Shown one piece after another: positions 55,388 to 63,685 of a stretch of DNA of 64,000 nucleotides. The notes under the pieces were generated by a model. The model saw only the letters and a list, made by a program, of their open reading frames with translations, was not told the origin of the DNA and did not search any database. The translations under genes and the position numbers were made by a program. Origin of the DNA: Nonomuraea africana (GTDB lineage Bacteria; Actinomycetota; Actinomycetes; Streptosporangiales; Streptosporangiaceae); NCBI RefSeq assembly GCF_014873535.1, contig NZ_JADBEF010000001.1:1984001-2048000 (forward strand), written 5' to 3'. The number at the start of each line of letters is the position of its first letter. The stretch's first letter is position 1.

Positions 55388-55892
55388 TGACCGTGCTCGT
55401 CGATCGCACCGCGCGGGCGTGACGGCGAGGACCGTCGGAACGACAGACTTGGCGCAACGGTGAACCGTTGGCCGGGTGCGCAAGCTCTATGCGATGGGTA
55501 TTGAAGCGGTACATATGCACTCACGACTCTGTAATGCCGTATTTATTAGTGAGTCCGACGACCTGTCCGACCTGCTCGCCCAGCACGGCCTCAGGGTGAC
55601 CGAGCACGTACGGCAAGCGGACAGCATCGCCCCCGCACTCTGGCGCCGCTCCGACAGCCTGCGCCCGGCCGACCTGTGCCGCCTGGCTCGCGCAACCGTG
55701 CGCCCGGAATGACGGTGCACGCCCTCTCCCGGTCGTCACCAGGACGAGATGGGCACCGCCGCCCGGCTCTGATCGGTTGCCACCGGCTTGAGGCGGCAAA
55801 GGGTTAGCGAAAACCTGCCCCCGGTGAGAACAGCGTGAGGGCGGCCACCGTCCGGACCCGGGCCTGCCGCGCTCGCGGAAGGAGATCAGCTC
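55388..55892. other. 505-bp region with possible small gene remnant
   Basis: A frame from about 55515 to TGA 55712 reads MHSRLCNAVFISESDDLSDL, then LLAQHGLRVTEHVRQADSIA and PADLCRLARATVRPE. It resembles the C-terminal end of a small-molecule methyltransferase rather than a full protein, and its left part is unusually AT-rich. Probably a remnant. Confidence 0.4.
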
Positions 55893-56813
55893 ATGCGTGC
55901 CGTCACCTACGACGCCTACGCCGCCGACAACTCGCGGCTGAAGGTCGGCGAGATCCCCGATCCCAAGCTCGGGCCGAGCGAGGTGCTCATCGAGGTTCGC
56001 GCGGCCGGGGTCAATCCGGTGGACTGGAAGATCATGGCCGGTCTGCTGGACGGGATGATGCAGACGGTGTTCCCGGTCGTGCCCGGCTGGGACGTCGCCG
56101 GGGTGGTGCGGGCGGTCGGGCCCGACACCCCGGAGTTCGCGCCCGGCGACCAGGTCATGGCATACGCCCGCAAGACCGTCGTGCAGGGCGGGACGTTCGC
56201 CGAGTACGTCACGGTGCCGGCCCCAGCGGTCGCCCGCAAGCCGTCCGCTCTCGACTGGAACCAGGCCGGAGGGCTGCCGCTGGCGGGGCTGACCGCGCAG
56301 CGCAGCCTCGACCGGCTCGAGATCGGTCCTGGCGAGATCCTGCTGGTGCACGGGGCATCGGGCGGGGTCGGCGGTTTCGGGGTGCAGATCGCCCGCGACA
56401 GGGGTGCCCGCGTCATCGGCACCGCCTCCGAACGCAACCACGCCCACCTGCGCGAGCTGGGCGTCGAACCGGTGGCCTATGGGGAGGGCCTGGCCGACCG
56501 TGTCCGCGAGCTGGCCCCGGACGGCGTGACGGCGGTGGCCGACTTCGTCGGCGGCCAGCTCGAGACGACCCTCGCCGTGCTGGCTCAGGGTGGCCGGCAC
56601 GTTTCGGTCGCCGACAACACCGTGGAGCAGCACGGCGGCCACTGGGTCTGGGTCCGGCCGGACGGCGCCAAGCTCGCCGAGCTGGCCGAGCTGGCCGACC
56701 GCGGGGCGCTGAAGGCCGAGGTGGGGCAGACCTTCCCGCTGGAGCAGGTCGGCGCGGCCTTCGACATCAGCCGTGGGGGCCACGTCCGCGGCAAGCTGGT
56801 GATCACGCCCTGA
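55893..56813 (+). CDS. NADP-dependent quinone oxidoreductase-like MDR protein
   Basis: 306 residues from ATG at 55893, preceded by GGAAGGAG. MDR/zeta-crystallin pattern without structural zinc: EIPDPKLGPSEVLIEVRAAG, GVNPVDWKIMAG, PGWDVAGVVRAVG, and the cofactor motif LLVHGASGGVGGFGVQIARD. Probably reduces quinones or enones with NADPH in the cytoplasm. Followed by a strong terminator, so monocistronic. Confidence 0.92.
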   Translation: MRAVTYDAYAADNSRLKVGEIPDPKLGPSEVLIEVRAAGVNPVDWKIMAGLLDGMMQTVFPVVPGWDVAGVVRAVGPDTPEFAPGDQVMAYARKTVVQGGTFAEYVTVPAPAVARKPSALDWNQAGGLPLAGLTAQRSLDRLEIGPGEILLVHGASGGVGGFGVQIARDRGARVIGTASERNHAHLRELGVEPVAYGEGLADRVRELAPDGVTAVADFVGGQLETTLAVLAQGGRHVSVADNTVEQHGGHWVWVRPDGAKLAELAELADRGALKAEVGQTFPLEQVGAAFDISRGGHVRGKLVITP

Positions 56814-56841
56814 CCTCGGCAGGCCACTCGCCCGGGTCGTT

Positions 56842-56874
56842 GACACCTCCTTGCCTGGCGTGCGAGGAGGTGTC
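56842..56874 (+). terminator. terminator after the MDR gene
   Basis: GACACCTCCT (56842-56851) and AGGAGGTGTC (56865-56874) form a 10-bp stem 28 bases beyond the stop codon. Confidence 0.7.
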
Positions 56875-57021
56875 CTGGGGTCTTTCCCACCTCATCGGCG
56901 TCATGGCGTCAGCAGGAAATCCCGTGCCCGTTCACCCCCGGGCGTCGGTCGTGGGCTTCTACCCGCCAGGCGCCAGCGATCACGGACGCGATCGGAGCGG
57001 CGGCGGGCGTGATCGTGCGGG

Positions 57022-58215
57022 TCAGGTGCGGAAGGACGCGACGTGGGACGTGTGGTGGTAGGCGGCGGTGACGGTGGCCAGCTCGTCGGGGGACAGCACG
57101 TCGGCGATGTCGCTGAAGCCGTCGGGCGCACGGGCCGCCACGAGGGCGAGGATGTCGTCGGCCGGCATGGCCCGGCAGGCGGCGACGACGGCGTTGGTCA
57201 GGGGAAGCCGGACGGCCTCGTAGGAGCGCAACCCTTCGGTGGGCTCGGACGCCTCCGACAGCGCGGCGGCGAGGGCCCGCGCGTCGAGGATCGCCTGGGA
57301 CGCGCCGTTCGACCCGATCGGGTACATCGGGTGGGCGGCGTCCCCGAGCAGGGTGACGGGGCCGAAGCCCCACGCGGGCAGCGGATCCCTGTCGGTCATG
57401 GGCAATTCGAGCACGTCTGGCGCGGCCGCGAAGAGGGCGGCGACGTCCAGCTCGGGGAGCGACCAGTCGGCGAAACGCGCGGCGAGATCGGCGCGGATGT
57501 CGCGCAGTGGGCGGCCCGGAGCAGGCGCGGGCCCGCGCACCTCGGCCACCCAGTTGAGCTGGACGAGGCCCCCGTCCGCACGTGAGATCGGGTACACGAC
57601 GAGCTTGGCATGGGCGTTGCACCCGTAGACGGCGACGGTGTGCCCCGTCAGGAACGGCGCACCCCGGCTGATGCCGCGCCACATCGTGATCCCGTTGGTG
57701 AGGGGCTCCCCCTCGTCCGGGTGGAGGCGGCGGCGCACGGTCGAGCGCAGTCCGTCCGCGCCGATCAGCGCGGCGGCGCTGAGCGTCACCTCCCGCCCCG
57801 ACACCCGGTCGCGGCAGGTGACCGCTACGCCCTGCGGGCCGTCCGCGAACTCCTCGACGGCGAGCCCGAACCGCACGGCGCCGGCGCCGAGCCGGTCCCG
57901 CACGGCCCGCAGCAGCAGCATCTGCAGCTCACCCCTGTGCACCGAGTACTGGCCCTCGCGCGGCTCCCGCCAGATGAGGTTGCCGTGCCTGTCGAAGTGG
58001 GCCATCTCCGCGACGGGAACGCCGAGCGCGGCCAGCTCCGCGCCGAGGCCGAGCCGGGTCAGCTCCTCAACCGCCGCGGGCAGCAGGTTGATCCCGACGC
58101 CGAGCGGCTCGCACCGCCTGGTCGCCTCGACGAGCTCGGGGGTGAGGCCCGCTGCGTGCAGGTGGAGCGCGGCCGTCAGACCGCCGATCCCAGCACCCGC
58201 GATCAGTATCCGCAT
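57022..58215 (-). CDS. FAD-dependent monooxygenase (UbiH/salicylate hydroxylase-like)
   Basis: 397 residues from ATG at 58215. FAD binding motif ILIAGAGIGGLTAALHLHAA, the DG motif LIGADGLRSTVRRRL and GDAAHPMYPIGSNGASQAIL define the class A flavoprotein hydroxylases. The start overlaps the end of a truncated methyltransferase frame (TGATG), suggesting that it was once translationally coupled to a methyltransferase gene in a secondary-metabolite-like operon. Substrate unknown. Confidence 0.92.
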   Translation of the reverse strand: MRILIAGAGIGGLTAALHLHAAGLTPELVEATRRCEPLGVGINLLPAAVEELTRLGLGAELAALGVPVAEMAHFDRHGNLIWREPREGQYSVHRGELQMLLLRAVRDRLGAGAVRFGLAVEEFADGPQGVAVTCRDRVSGREVTLSAAALIGADGLRSTVRRRLHPDEGEPLTNGITMWRGISRGAPFLTGHTVAVYGCNAHAKLVVYPISRADGGLVQLNWVAEVRGPAPAPGRPLRDIRADLAARFADWSLPELDVAALFAAAPDVLELPMTDRDPLPAWGFGPVTLLGDAAHPMYPIGSNGASQAILDARALAAALSEASEPTEGLRSYEAVRLPLTNAVVAACRAMPADDILALVAARAPDGFSDIADVLSPDELATVTAAYHHTSHVASFRT

Positions 58216-58410
58216 CAGTCCGCGACCGCCTCCAGCAGATGGACGTCGAGCGGCAGGCACGCGTCGGAGGTGAGCGAGAACCCGACCGCGCGCAGCAGCT
58301 CCCGGTACTCAGCCAGGGTACGTTCCCGCCCCCCGACGTTGTTGACCATCATGTGAACGTCCCAGGCGGTGGCGAGCGATGGCTCCTCGGGTCGATCGGG
58401 CAGCTGGCGG
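58215..58410 (-). pseudogene. SAM-dependent O-methyltransferase, C-terminal fragment
   Basis: No start codon remains, but the minus strand reads PEEPSLATAWDVHMMVNNVG, RERTLAEYRELLRAVGF and PLDVHLLEAVAD to TGA, which overlaps the FAD monooxygenase ATG. The DVHMMVNxxGxERTLAEYRELLxxxGF pattern is the C-terminus of O-demethylpuromycin-type methyltransferases. The rest of the gene is missing upstream. Confidence 0.7.
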
Positions 58411-58536
58411 CGGTGGTTGGGAATCGGTCAGCTTGCCGGCGTCGGTGACAGAGCACTCCCGTCACTGCGAACCTCGAACGGCAATGGGTGCACAGCGCTA
58501 CGATGACCGGCCATTGATCACTTAGGAGGTGTTCGC
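58411..58536. other. promoter region of PIG-L gene
   Basis: Short AT-richer stretch with no gene. Confidence 0.35.
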
Positions 58537-59301
58537 ATGGATTTCGGGGTGCTGGCTGTGCATGCGCATCCGGACGACGAGGCGATCTGGACCGGCGGGA
58601 CCCTGGCCAGGTACGCCGACGAGGGCGCCAGGACCGCGGTCGTCACGTGCACGTGGGCAGAGGGGACCCAGCGGGCCGGCGAACTGGAGCGCTCTCTGGA
58701 CATCCTCGGCGCGGGCAAACCGAGGCTGCTCGGTTACGCCGACGCCCGCAAGCCCGAATCCGCGCCCGGCAGCCCGCGCTTTCTGGACGTGCCGTTCGAC
58801 GAGGCGGTGAAACGGGTCGTCGAGCACATCAGGGAGTTCAGGCCCGATGTGGTGCTCACGTATGACGGGTACGGCTCGTACGGACATCAGGATCACGTGC
58901 ACGTGCACCGGGTGACCATGGCCGCGGTCGAAGCGGCCGGGTACGACCAGCTCTACCGAGACGCAGGCGATCCCTGGAGGCCGCGCGCCCTCTACCTGGC
59001 GACCATCCCGCGATCCGTCGTGGCGTCACACTGGCAGGCGGTGTTCGGAACGCCTCCCGAACCGGACCAGAAGCTGCCGGGCGTCCCCGACGAGCAGGTC
59101 GCCACCCACCTGGATGTCGGGCAGTGGGCCGAGCGCAAGTGGGCGGCCATGCATGCGCACGAGTCCGAGGTCGGGCGTGGCGCGTCGATGACCTTGCTCA
59201 CCTCACTGCCGGAGCAGGCCCGCGCGCAGATGCTGGCGAACGAGTGGTACCGGCGCGTCTCCTACACCGGTGCCCCGGAGACCACCCTTTCGGGGCCTTG
59301 A
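58537..59301 (+). CDS. PIG-L family deacetylase (MshB/Mca-like)
   Basis: 254 residues from ATG at 58537 with AGGAGG upstream. The zinc motif AVHAHPDDEAI (His11, Asp14 region) and the second histidine site YGHQDHVHVHR define the LmbE/PIG-L fold. Mycothiol-pathway members deacetylate GlcNAc-Ins or cleave mycothiol conjugates, and others act on antibiotics such as teicoplanin. Which applies is not decided by sequence. Monocistronic with terminator. Confidence 0.9.
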   Translation: MDFGVLAVHAHPDDEAIWTGGTLARYADEGARTAVVTCTWAEGTQRAGELERSLDILGAGKPRLLGYADARKPESAPGSPRFLDVPFDEAVKRVVEHIREFRPDVVLTYDGYGSYGHQDHVHVHRVTMAAVEAAGYDQLYRDAGDPWRPRALYLATIPRSVVASHWQAVFGTPPEPDQKLPGVPDEQVATHLDVGQWAERKWAAMHAHESEVGRGASMTLLTSLPEQARAQMLANEWYRRVSYTGAPETTLSGP

Positions 59302-59355
59302 TCTCGAGTCTTTGAGGCGTCGGGACCCGACTGCCCGCGCCGACCCACACACCAG

Positions 59356-59383
59356 GACCCCGTCAGCTCAGGCTGCCGGGGTC
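59356..59383 (+). terminator. terminator after PIG-L gene
   Basis: GACCCCG (59356-59362) pairs with CGGGGTC (59377-59383), with an inner CAGC/GCTG stem, followed by TTCTC. It lies 55 bases past the stop. Confidence 0.75.
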
Positions 59384-59605
59384 TTCTCGCATCATCTTGA
59401 ACGTCCGGCGCACCGGGTCCGGCCGAGCTGGGGTCTGGGAGGGGTTGTCCTCTGGAGAGAACGACACGGGCGACATCGACGAGTTCCTGGGCCGGGATGT
59501 CGGCGGTGAGATGTGTGGCGAATGACAGCACGAATCCTTTCATGGTGTTCGCGCCTCTTATCTGTGTCCCAGCGACCCGCGCTGGGACGGGACCTGGAGG
59601 TCGTC
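59384..59605. other. spacer, no gene seen
   Basis: About 220 bases ahead of a micro-protein. Confidence 0.35.
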
Positions 59606-59698
59606 ATGATCGTTGGTGTCATCATCGCCGTCGCGGCCGTGCTCATCTGCACATGCAGCGTTGTCGTGCTACGCCGCCGGAGCCGTTCGCGTGGCTGA
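59606..59698 (+). CDS. 30-residue single-helix membrane micro-protein
   Basis: ATG at 59606 follows GGAGG at good spacing; product MIVGVIIAVAAVLICTCSVV with a basic tail (LRRRSRSRG). A single transmembrane helix with two cysteines and positive-inside tail looks real, but it is too short to assign. It precedes the next small membrane protein by 111 bases. Confidence 0.45.
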   Translation: MIVGVIIAVAAVLICTCSVVVLRRRSRSRG

Positions 59699-59809
59699 GT
59701 TGATGTGGATGGTCGCTGACACGCTCGGCCCTCAGCACCGCCATGAAGTCGCGGACCGCGCTTCGGAACACGCCACCGGGAACACCCGATTCGCCCCGAG
59801 GAGGCGACC

Positions 59810-60130
59810 ATGACTATGACTGACGAGCGCACCTTCGCGAGCAGCTCACTGCCCCGGCACCTGATGCGCGGTGCGGTGGGCTTCGGCGCACTGATCGGCT
59901 CGGTCCTGCTCATTCCGGTGGCCGGGCTGGGCAGCTTGCTGCTCGCGCCTGTTGGCCTCCTGGCGCTGCGCGGGTGTCCAGCCTGCTGGGCGATTGGGCT
60001 GATACAGACCATCTCCATGGGCCGATTGCGCCGTTCGTGCGTGGACGGCCGCTGTGAGCTGACCACCGCCGACCGCCCCCGGGCACATCAACACGAGGAC
60101 GGACGCCATAGCGAATCGGTCGGGGCGTAG
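59810..60130 (+). CDS. small membrane protein with RGCPACW motif
   Basis: 106 residues from ATG at 59810, GAGGAGG five bases upstream. One to two hydrophobic segments (AVGFGALIGSVLLIPVAGLG, LLLAPVGLLALRG) lead into the RGCPACWAIGLIQTIS block, a CxxC-bearing motif conserved in actinomycete proteins of unknown function. Third cysteine pair CVDGRC follows. Thiol chemistry or metal binding at the membrane is conceivable but unproven. Confidence 0.72.
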   Translation: MTMTDERTFASSSLPRHLMRGAVGFGALIGSVLLIPVAGLGSLLLAPVGLLALRGCPACWAIGLIQTISMGRLRRSCVDGRCELTTADRPRAHQHEDGRHSESVGA

Positions 60131-60249
60131 CGGACCTGTACTCCCGGCTGCGGAAGTGCAGGACCCTCCGCAGGTCTGCCATCCATCGCCAGACCGGGAC
60201 CCGGACAAGGAGGCTGTCGGGCTCTGAGGTCCGGCGCCGCGCTCGCCCG

Positions 60250-60315
60250 TGTACGCCGGCCGTACCCGGCTTGGCCCGGATGCACGGCCACAACACCGGC
60301 AGCGGCCGGCGTACA
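60250..60315. repeat. 13-bp inverted repeat, 40-bp spacer
   Basis: TGTACGCCGGCCG (60250-60262) and CGGCCGGCGTACA (60303-60315) are exact reverse complements. Positioned between convergent genes, 19 bases left of a second, larger palindrome. Confidence 0.75.
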
Positions 60316-60333
60316 GGACTCGATCTGCTGACC

Positions 60334-60387
60334 GGCGAGCCGATCTGGTGAACGCCTTGCGATAGGCGCTCACCAGATCGGCTCGCC
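60334..60387. terminator. 18-bp perfect inverted repeat, large hairpin
   Basis: GGCGAGCCGATCTGGTGA (60334-60351) and its exact reverse complement (60370-60387); the 18-base spacer carries a further CGCC/GGCG stem, giving a hairpin of about 22 base pairs. Between the 3' ends of convergent genes it is best read as a bidirectional terminator. A recombination site is the alternative. Confidence 0.7.
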
Positions 60388-60556
60388 GTGGTATGAGGGC
60401 GAGGAGGCGGTCGAGGCTGTCCAGCCCGCCTGCTCGGCTACTATTTGGCAGAGCCCGTGCAGGCGCTGTGCAGGGCCGGTTACCGGGTCGGGCCGGATCC
60501 CGACGACGATCAGACGCTGCAGGCACGGACGCGATCCAGGCACGTGCTGCATACAG

Positions 60557-61543
60557 TCAGGGCGTGCGGTGCTGGTGTTGCTCGGGCAGGTGGCTGGCCG
60601 GGTGGACCCACAGGAGGACGTTGTCCGGCCGCGCGGTCCCCGCTTGCTCCCACTGCTGTCGGAAGAACTCAAGGACCTGCCGGTCGGAGTGGCGCAGGCT
60701 GAAGTGGGTCAGGACGAACAACGTCTGCGGATGGGCCTCGACCACGGGTCGCAGCTGGCTCCAGACCGTGTGCCCGATCCGGTTCGCGCGCTCCAGTTCG
60801 GCGTCCTCGAGAAAGGTGCATTCGGTGATGATCACCGGGTATTCGAACAGCCACTGATTGCGGGCGAACACGTTCACATGCGTGTCGCCGAGGAAGGCGA
60901 ACAGCGGTCGCCGGATCTCGGTGTCGACCTCGACCTCCTCTTCCCGTTTCCGCGCCATGATGCGGCCGAACTCGCCACCCCTGCCCTGCCGTATCAGGGA
61001 CTGCCGCAGCTGTTCGAACTCCGGCCGCAGTGTCTTGCTCCGCTGCGAGAAGGCGTATCCCACACAGGGCACCTTGTGCTCGCACTCCACCACACGCACG
61101 TGGTGTCCCCGCCGTCCGAAGCTGAACTCGTCGTCGCGCCGTACCCCGTGCAGGCGGTGGCCCGTCGCCAGGGCGGGATCGAACCCCGCTCCGTGGTTCA
61201 GTTCCGCGGATGCGCGCAGGTAGGACTCCACGTACGGCACCGCCTCGGCGGGCAGGTAGATGTCCGTTCCGGAGGGATTGGCGGCCAGGTAGTCAAGGTC
61301 CTTGGAGTGGTCGTGGTGGGTGTGGGTCAGGAAGACCGTGTCCACCTGCCGTCCTTCGCACAGCCCCGCGTCGAGGCAGCACCGCAGCTCGGGGATGTGG
61401 AAGAACGTCTTGTCGTTCGCGCGGGAGTAGCCGGTCAGGGTCAGCTCGGTGCCGGGTATCCGCCACGTCTTCCACTGCCGGAACGGGTGTCCCCGCTCCA
61501 GGCGCGCGGGGTGGTCGGCCGCGGTCATGTCCGGTTGGGTCAT
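60557..61543 (-). CDS. metallo-beta-lactamase-fold hydrolase (RNase Z-like)
   Basis: 328 residues. The HxHxDH metal motif is THTHHDHSKD (His74 to His79); later ligands are in VVECEHKVPCVGYAF (RNase Z-like HK-VPCxGY), FLGDTHVNVF (Asp) and LTHFSLRHSD. The latter three patterns resemble long-form tRNase Z/phosphodiesterases, with Glu in ITECTFLED. It starts inside the last codons of the preceding frame (ATGA at 61540-61543), so it is coupled to the gene interrupted by a frameshift upstream. Confidence 0.85.
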   Translation of the reverse strand: MTQPDMTAADHPARLERGHPFRQWKTWRIPGTELTLTGYSRANDKTFFHIPELRCCLDAGLCEGRQVDTVFLTHTHHDHSKDLDYLAANPSGTDIYLPAEAVPYVESYLRASAELNHGAGFDPALATGHRLHGVRRDDEFSFGRRGHHVRVVECEHKVPCVGYAFSQRSKTLRPEFEQLRQSLIRQGRGGEFGRIMARKREEEVEVDTEIRRPLFAFLGDTHVNVFARNQWLFEYPVIITECTFLEDAELERANRIGHTVWSQLRPVVEAHPQTLFVLTHFSLRHSDRQVLEFFRQQWEQAGTARPDNVLLWVHPASHLPEQHQHRTP

Positions 61544-62351
61544 TTCTCGGTCGGCCTCGTGCGGTCACCCAGGCGGCGCCGGAGCGCTTCGATCTTCGCC
61601 ACGGACTCGCGGGACTCCTCGACCTCCATGTCGTCGATGGAGCCCGCACCCCGGTTCCACGGTTGCATGATCTCCCATTCGTTCAAGCGGTGCCGCGCGG
61701 AGAGGTACTCGTGCACGACCGCGAGGAGGGACTGGCCGCAGGGCTTGACGGACAGTTCGCCGCCTTCGGCGGCTCGGCGCCACGGGACGGCGGTCACGGT
61801 ACTCCGGCCGCCGGCGAGCTCACTCAGGCGGTAACAGTGGATCAGGTCGCCGTGCGGCACCCACGGCTGCGGGGACCGGTGCAGGTGGTACCTCCACGTT
61901 CCCCGGTCCGGCAACACGCCGGCCCCTTCCTTGATCTGCACCCGCAGCCTCAGCCGCACCGGGTCCTTCCACGCCTTGTCCACCATCAGATTCGCGCCGC
62001 CTCCGGCCGGGTACCGCCGGAGCACACCCATCCAGTTCCAGATCGCGCCCGGTGGGCTGAGCACCCGGGGCATGTGCCAGCGCAGCAGGTCGGGGGCCAG
62101 ATGGCGCAGGTCGTCCGCGATCAGGTCGGCGATCTCCTGGCCGCATGCCCGCGCCACCGTGGCAAGATCGATATCCAGGTCGATACCCGCCGCCGCGCAG
62201 GCGCCCTCCACATCACCGGCCAGCCGCCGCCCGGTCGCGGCCTCGATCATCCACATGGGACCGCGTACCGGCGCACCCGCTGGTACATCGCCAACACCGC
62301 CCGGCGTCCCTTGGGAAGCTCATCTGCCCGGATCGGGACCTCGTCGCTCAC
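61540..62351 (-). pseudogene. frameshifted hypothetical gene coupled to MBL hydrolase
   Basis: GTG at 62351 (GAGGAG upstream) encodes SDEVPIRADELPKGRRAVLA and MYQRVRRYAVP, then TGA at 62247. The next frame from ATG 62256 continues with IEAATGRRLAGDVEGACAAA and DDLRHLAPDLLRWHMPRV to 61540. The two halves together match the arrangement of an actinomycete protein family that begins with this DELPxGRRAVLAxYxRVRRYAVP motif, so one base is missing near 62256. It may be a natural inactivation or a sequencing error. Function unknown. The downstream MBL gene overlaps its end. Confidence 0.65.
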
Positions 62352-62364
62352 CGCGGCGCTCCTC

Positions 62365-62865
62365 TTAGACGCTCGCGGCATCGTCCACGATGGACGAGAC
62401 CCGACCGACCTGTGCCCGTTCCACATCGAACTCCCCGGTGCGCCTGATCTTCTGCAAGATCTTCGCACAGGCCGGTGTTCGGGTGGCCGTATTGATCGAC
62501 CGCCCTACTGCTTGGCTCCTTACATGGTGCCGGGGAAGTGGGGCGTAATAGCCGCCTACCTCGTCGCGGTAGCTCTTGTCCTCGTAGGCGGCCTCGTTGA
62601 ATTCCGGCGCGTCTTTGATCTCCTGCTTGCTGCGGGAGACGAAGACGGTGCGCTTTTCCCGATCGATGCCGGCCACCGTACTGGCGGGCGGCAGGACCTT
62701 CTTTCCGAAGATCCAGGGGCCGGTGTCGACGACGATGTAGCTGTCGCCTACCGCATTGTTGGCCTCGTCCACAGACCCGATTGTGCCGTCGGTGGCCTCC
62801 ACGTGGACGCGTAGCGCTTGAGCTGGGGTAACGCACGTGCGCGGAACGTTATCATGCAAGATCAT
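62365..62865 (-). CDS. PRC-barrel domain protein
   Basis: 166 residues. Conserved PRC-barrel core: VEATDGTIGSVDEANNAVGD, SYIVVDTGPWIFGKKVLPPA and RTVFVSRSKQEIKDAPEFNE. PRC-barrels bind RNA or protein partners, and the GPWIFGKKV form is common in actinobacteria. N-terminal 30 residues and the C-terminal 50 residues (after GGYYAP) do not fit the family well, so the ends may be shifted. Confidence 0.75.
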   Translation of the reverse strand: MILHDNVPRTCVTPAQALRVHVEATDGTIGSVDEANNAVGDSYIVVDTGPWIFGKKVLPPASTVAGIDREKRTVFVSRSKQEIKDAPEFNEAAYEDKSYRDEVGGYYAPLPRHHVRSQAVGRSINTATRTPACAKILQKIRRTGEFDVERAQVGRVSSIVDDAASV

Positions 62866-62924
62866 CTGTTAGGGTCGGAGATCTATTGGAATCGAAGATC
62901 ACCGGCCAGGAAGCGAGTCCCCTT

Positions 62925-63422
62925 ATGTCCGACCTCCCCCCGACGGACGAAGGTTCCCGCAGCTTCACCTTCCCCGGCGACCACACGGACACCGTCCCGT
63001 CGCTTCACCTGCTCGCCCTGGAGGGCACCCCCGGCTTCTCGTACGAGACGATCCGCCCGCAGCTGCGCGACACCGACACGCTGGCCTTCTGGCCGATGGT
63101 CGTGAACGACGTCGACGTGGTCGCGGTCGGGATGAACGCGAAGGTGTTCCCGCTCGACCGTGAGAACGTCACCCGGCTCGTCGACCTGCTGGGCCTCGCG
63201 GACGACGCCCCGCACCAGTTCGTGGTGCAGATCGACTGCGACCCCGCCAATCCCGACTTCCTGAGCGTCGAGGTCGGCCTCGGCTGGGTCGAGCTCCGGC
63301 TGTACCAGGAGCGTATGTACACCGGCGTCCGTGTGATCATCCCCGCTGACCGTCGCGACGAGGTGCGCGAGGCGCTCACCGCGCTGACCGAGCTGCTCGC
63401 GCCCGCCCAGCCCGTGGCCTGA
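62925..63422 (+). CDS. hypothetical protein
   Basis: 165 residues from ATG at 62925 (weak ribosome-binding site); a TTG at 62886 would be longer. Soluble, acidic, with regular strand-like segments (SFTFPGDHTDTVPSLHLLAL, DVDVVAVGMNAKVFPLDREN, FVVQIDCDPANPDFLSVEVG). No family recognised. Strong GC3 bias supports coding. It precedes a mobile-element-like gene cascade. Confidence 0.6.
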   Translation: MSDLPPTDEGSRSFTFPGDHTDTVPSLHLLALEGTPGFSYETIRPQLRDTDTLAFWPMVVNDVDVVAVGMNAKVFPLDRENVTRLVDLLGLADDAPHQFVVQIDCDPANPDFLSVEVGLGWVELRLYQERMYTGVRVIIPADRRDEVREALTALTELLAPAQPVA

Positions 63423-63543
63423 CGGCACCGCGCATACCGGACTGCCCCCTTACCCGATCCTGCGCCCATGTCCACACGCCGCCAAGAACCCGATCCTGCG
63501 CCACACCGACGCACCCAGCCGAACGCGAAAAGGGAGGCACACC
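63423..63543. other. intergenic spacer
   Basis: 121 bases without a gene. Confidence 0.35.
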
Positions 63544-63654
63544 ATGACCGACGAGATTGAGTGCCGGCCGTACTCGCACACCACCAACGACCGCCGACTT
63601 CGTCACACGTCGGCCTGTGCCCACCTCGACGGGCCGGGGGAGCGTTCACGCTGA
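63544..63654 (+). CDS. 36-residue small ORF in integrase cascade
   Basis: ATG at 63544 preceded by GGGAGG; product begins MTDEIECRPYSHTTNDRRLR and contains a Cys/His pair. Its stop is overlapped by the ATG of a 12-codon frame (63654-63689), which is overlapped in turn by the GTG of the recombinase gene. It may be a leader or a degraded small gene. Confidence 0.4.
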   Translation: MTDEIECRPYSHTTNDRRLRHTSACAHLDGPGERSR

Positions 63655-63685
63655 TGCTGGAACTGCTGCCGGAACGGATGCGCGG

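Larger units (their letters stand above)
60131..60556. other. 426-bp convergent region with two long palindromes
   Basis: No gene is convincing. Two exact inverted repeats lie here, at 60250-60315 and 60334-60387, listed separately. Confidence 0.6.
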
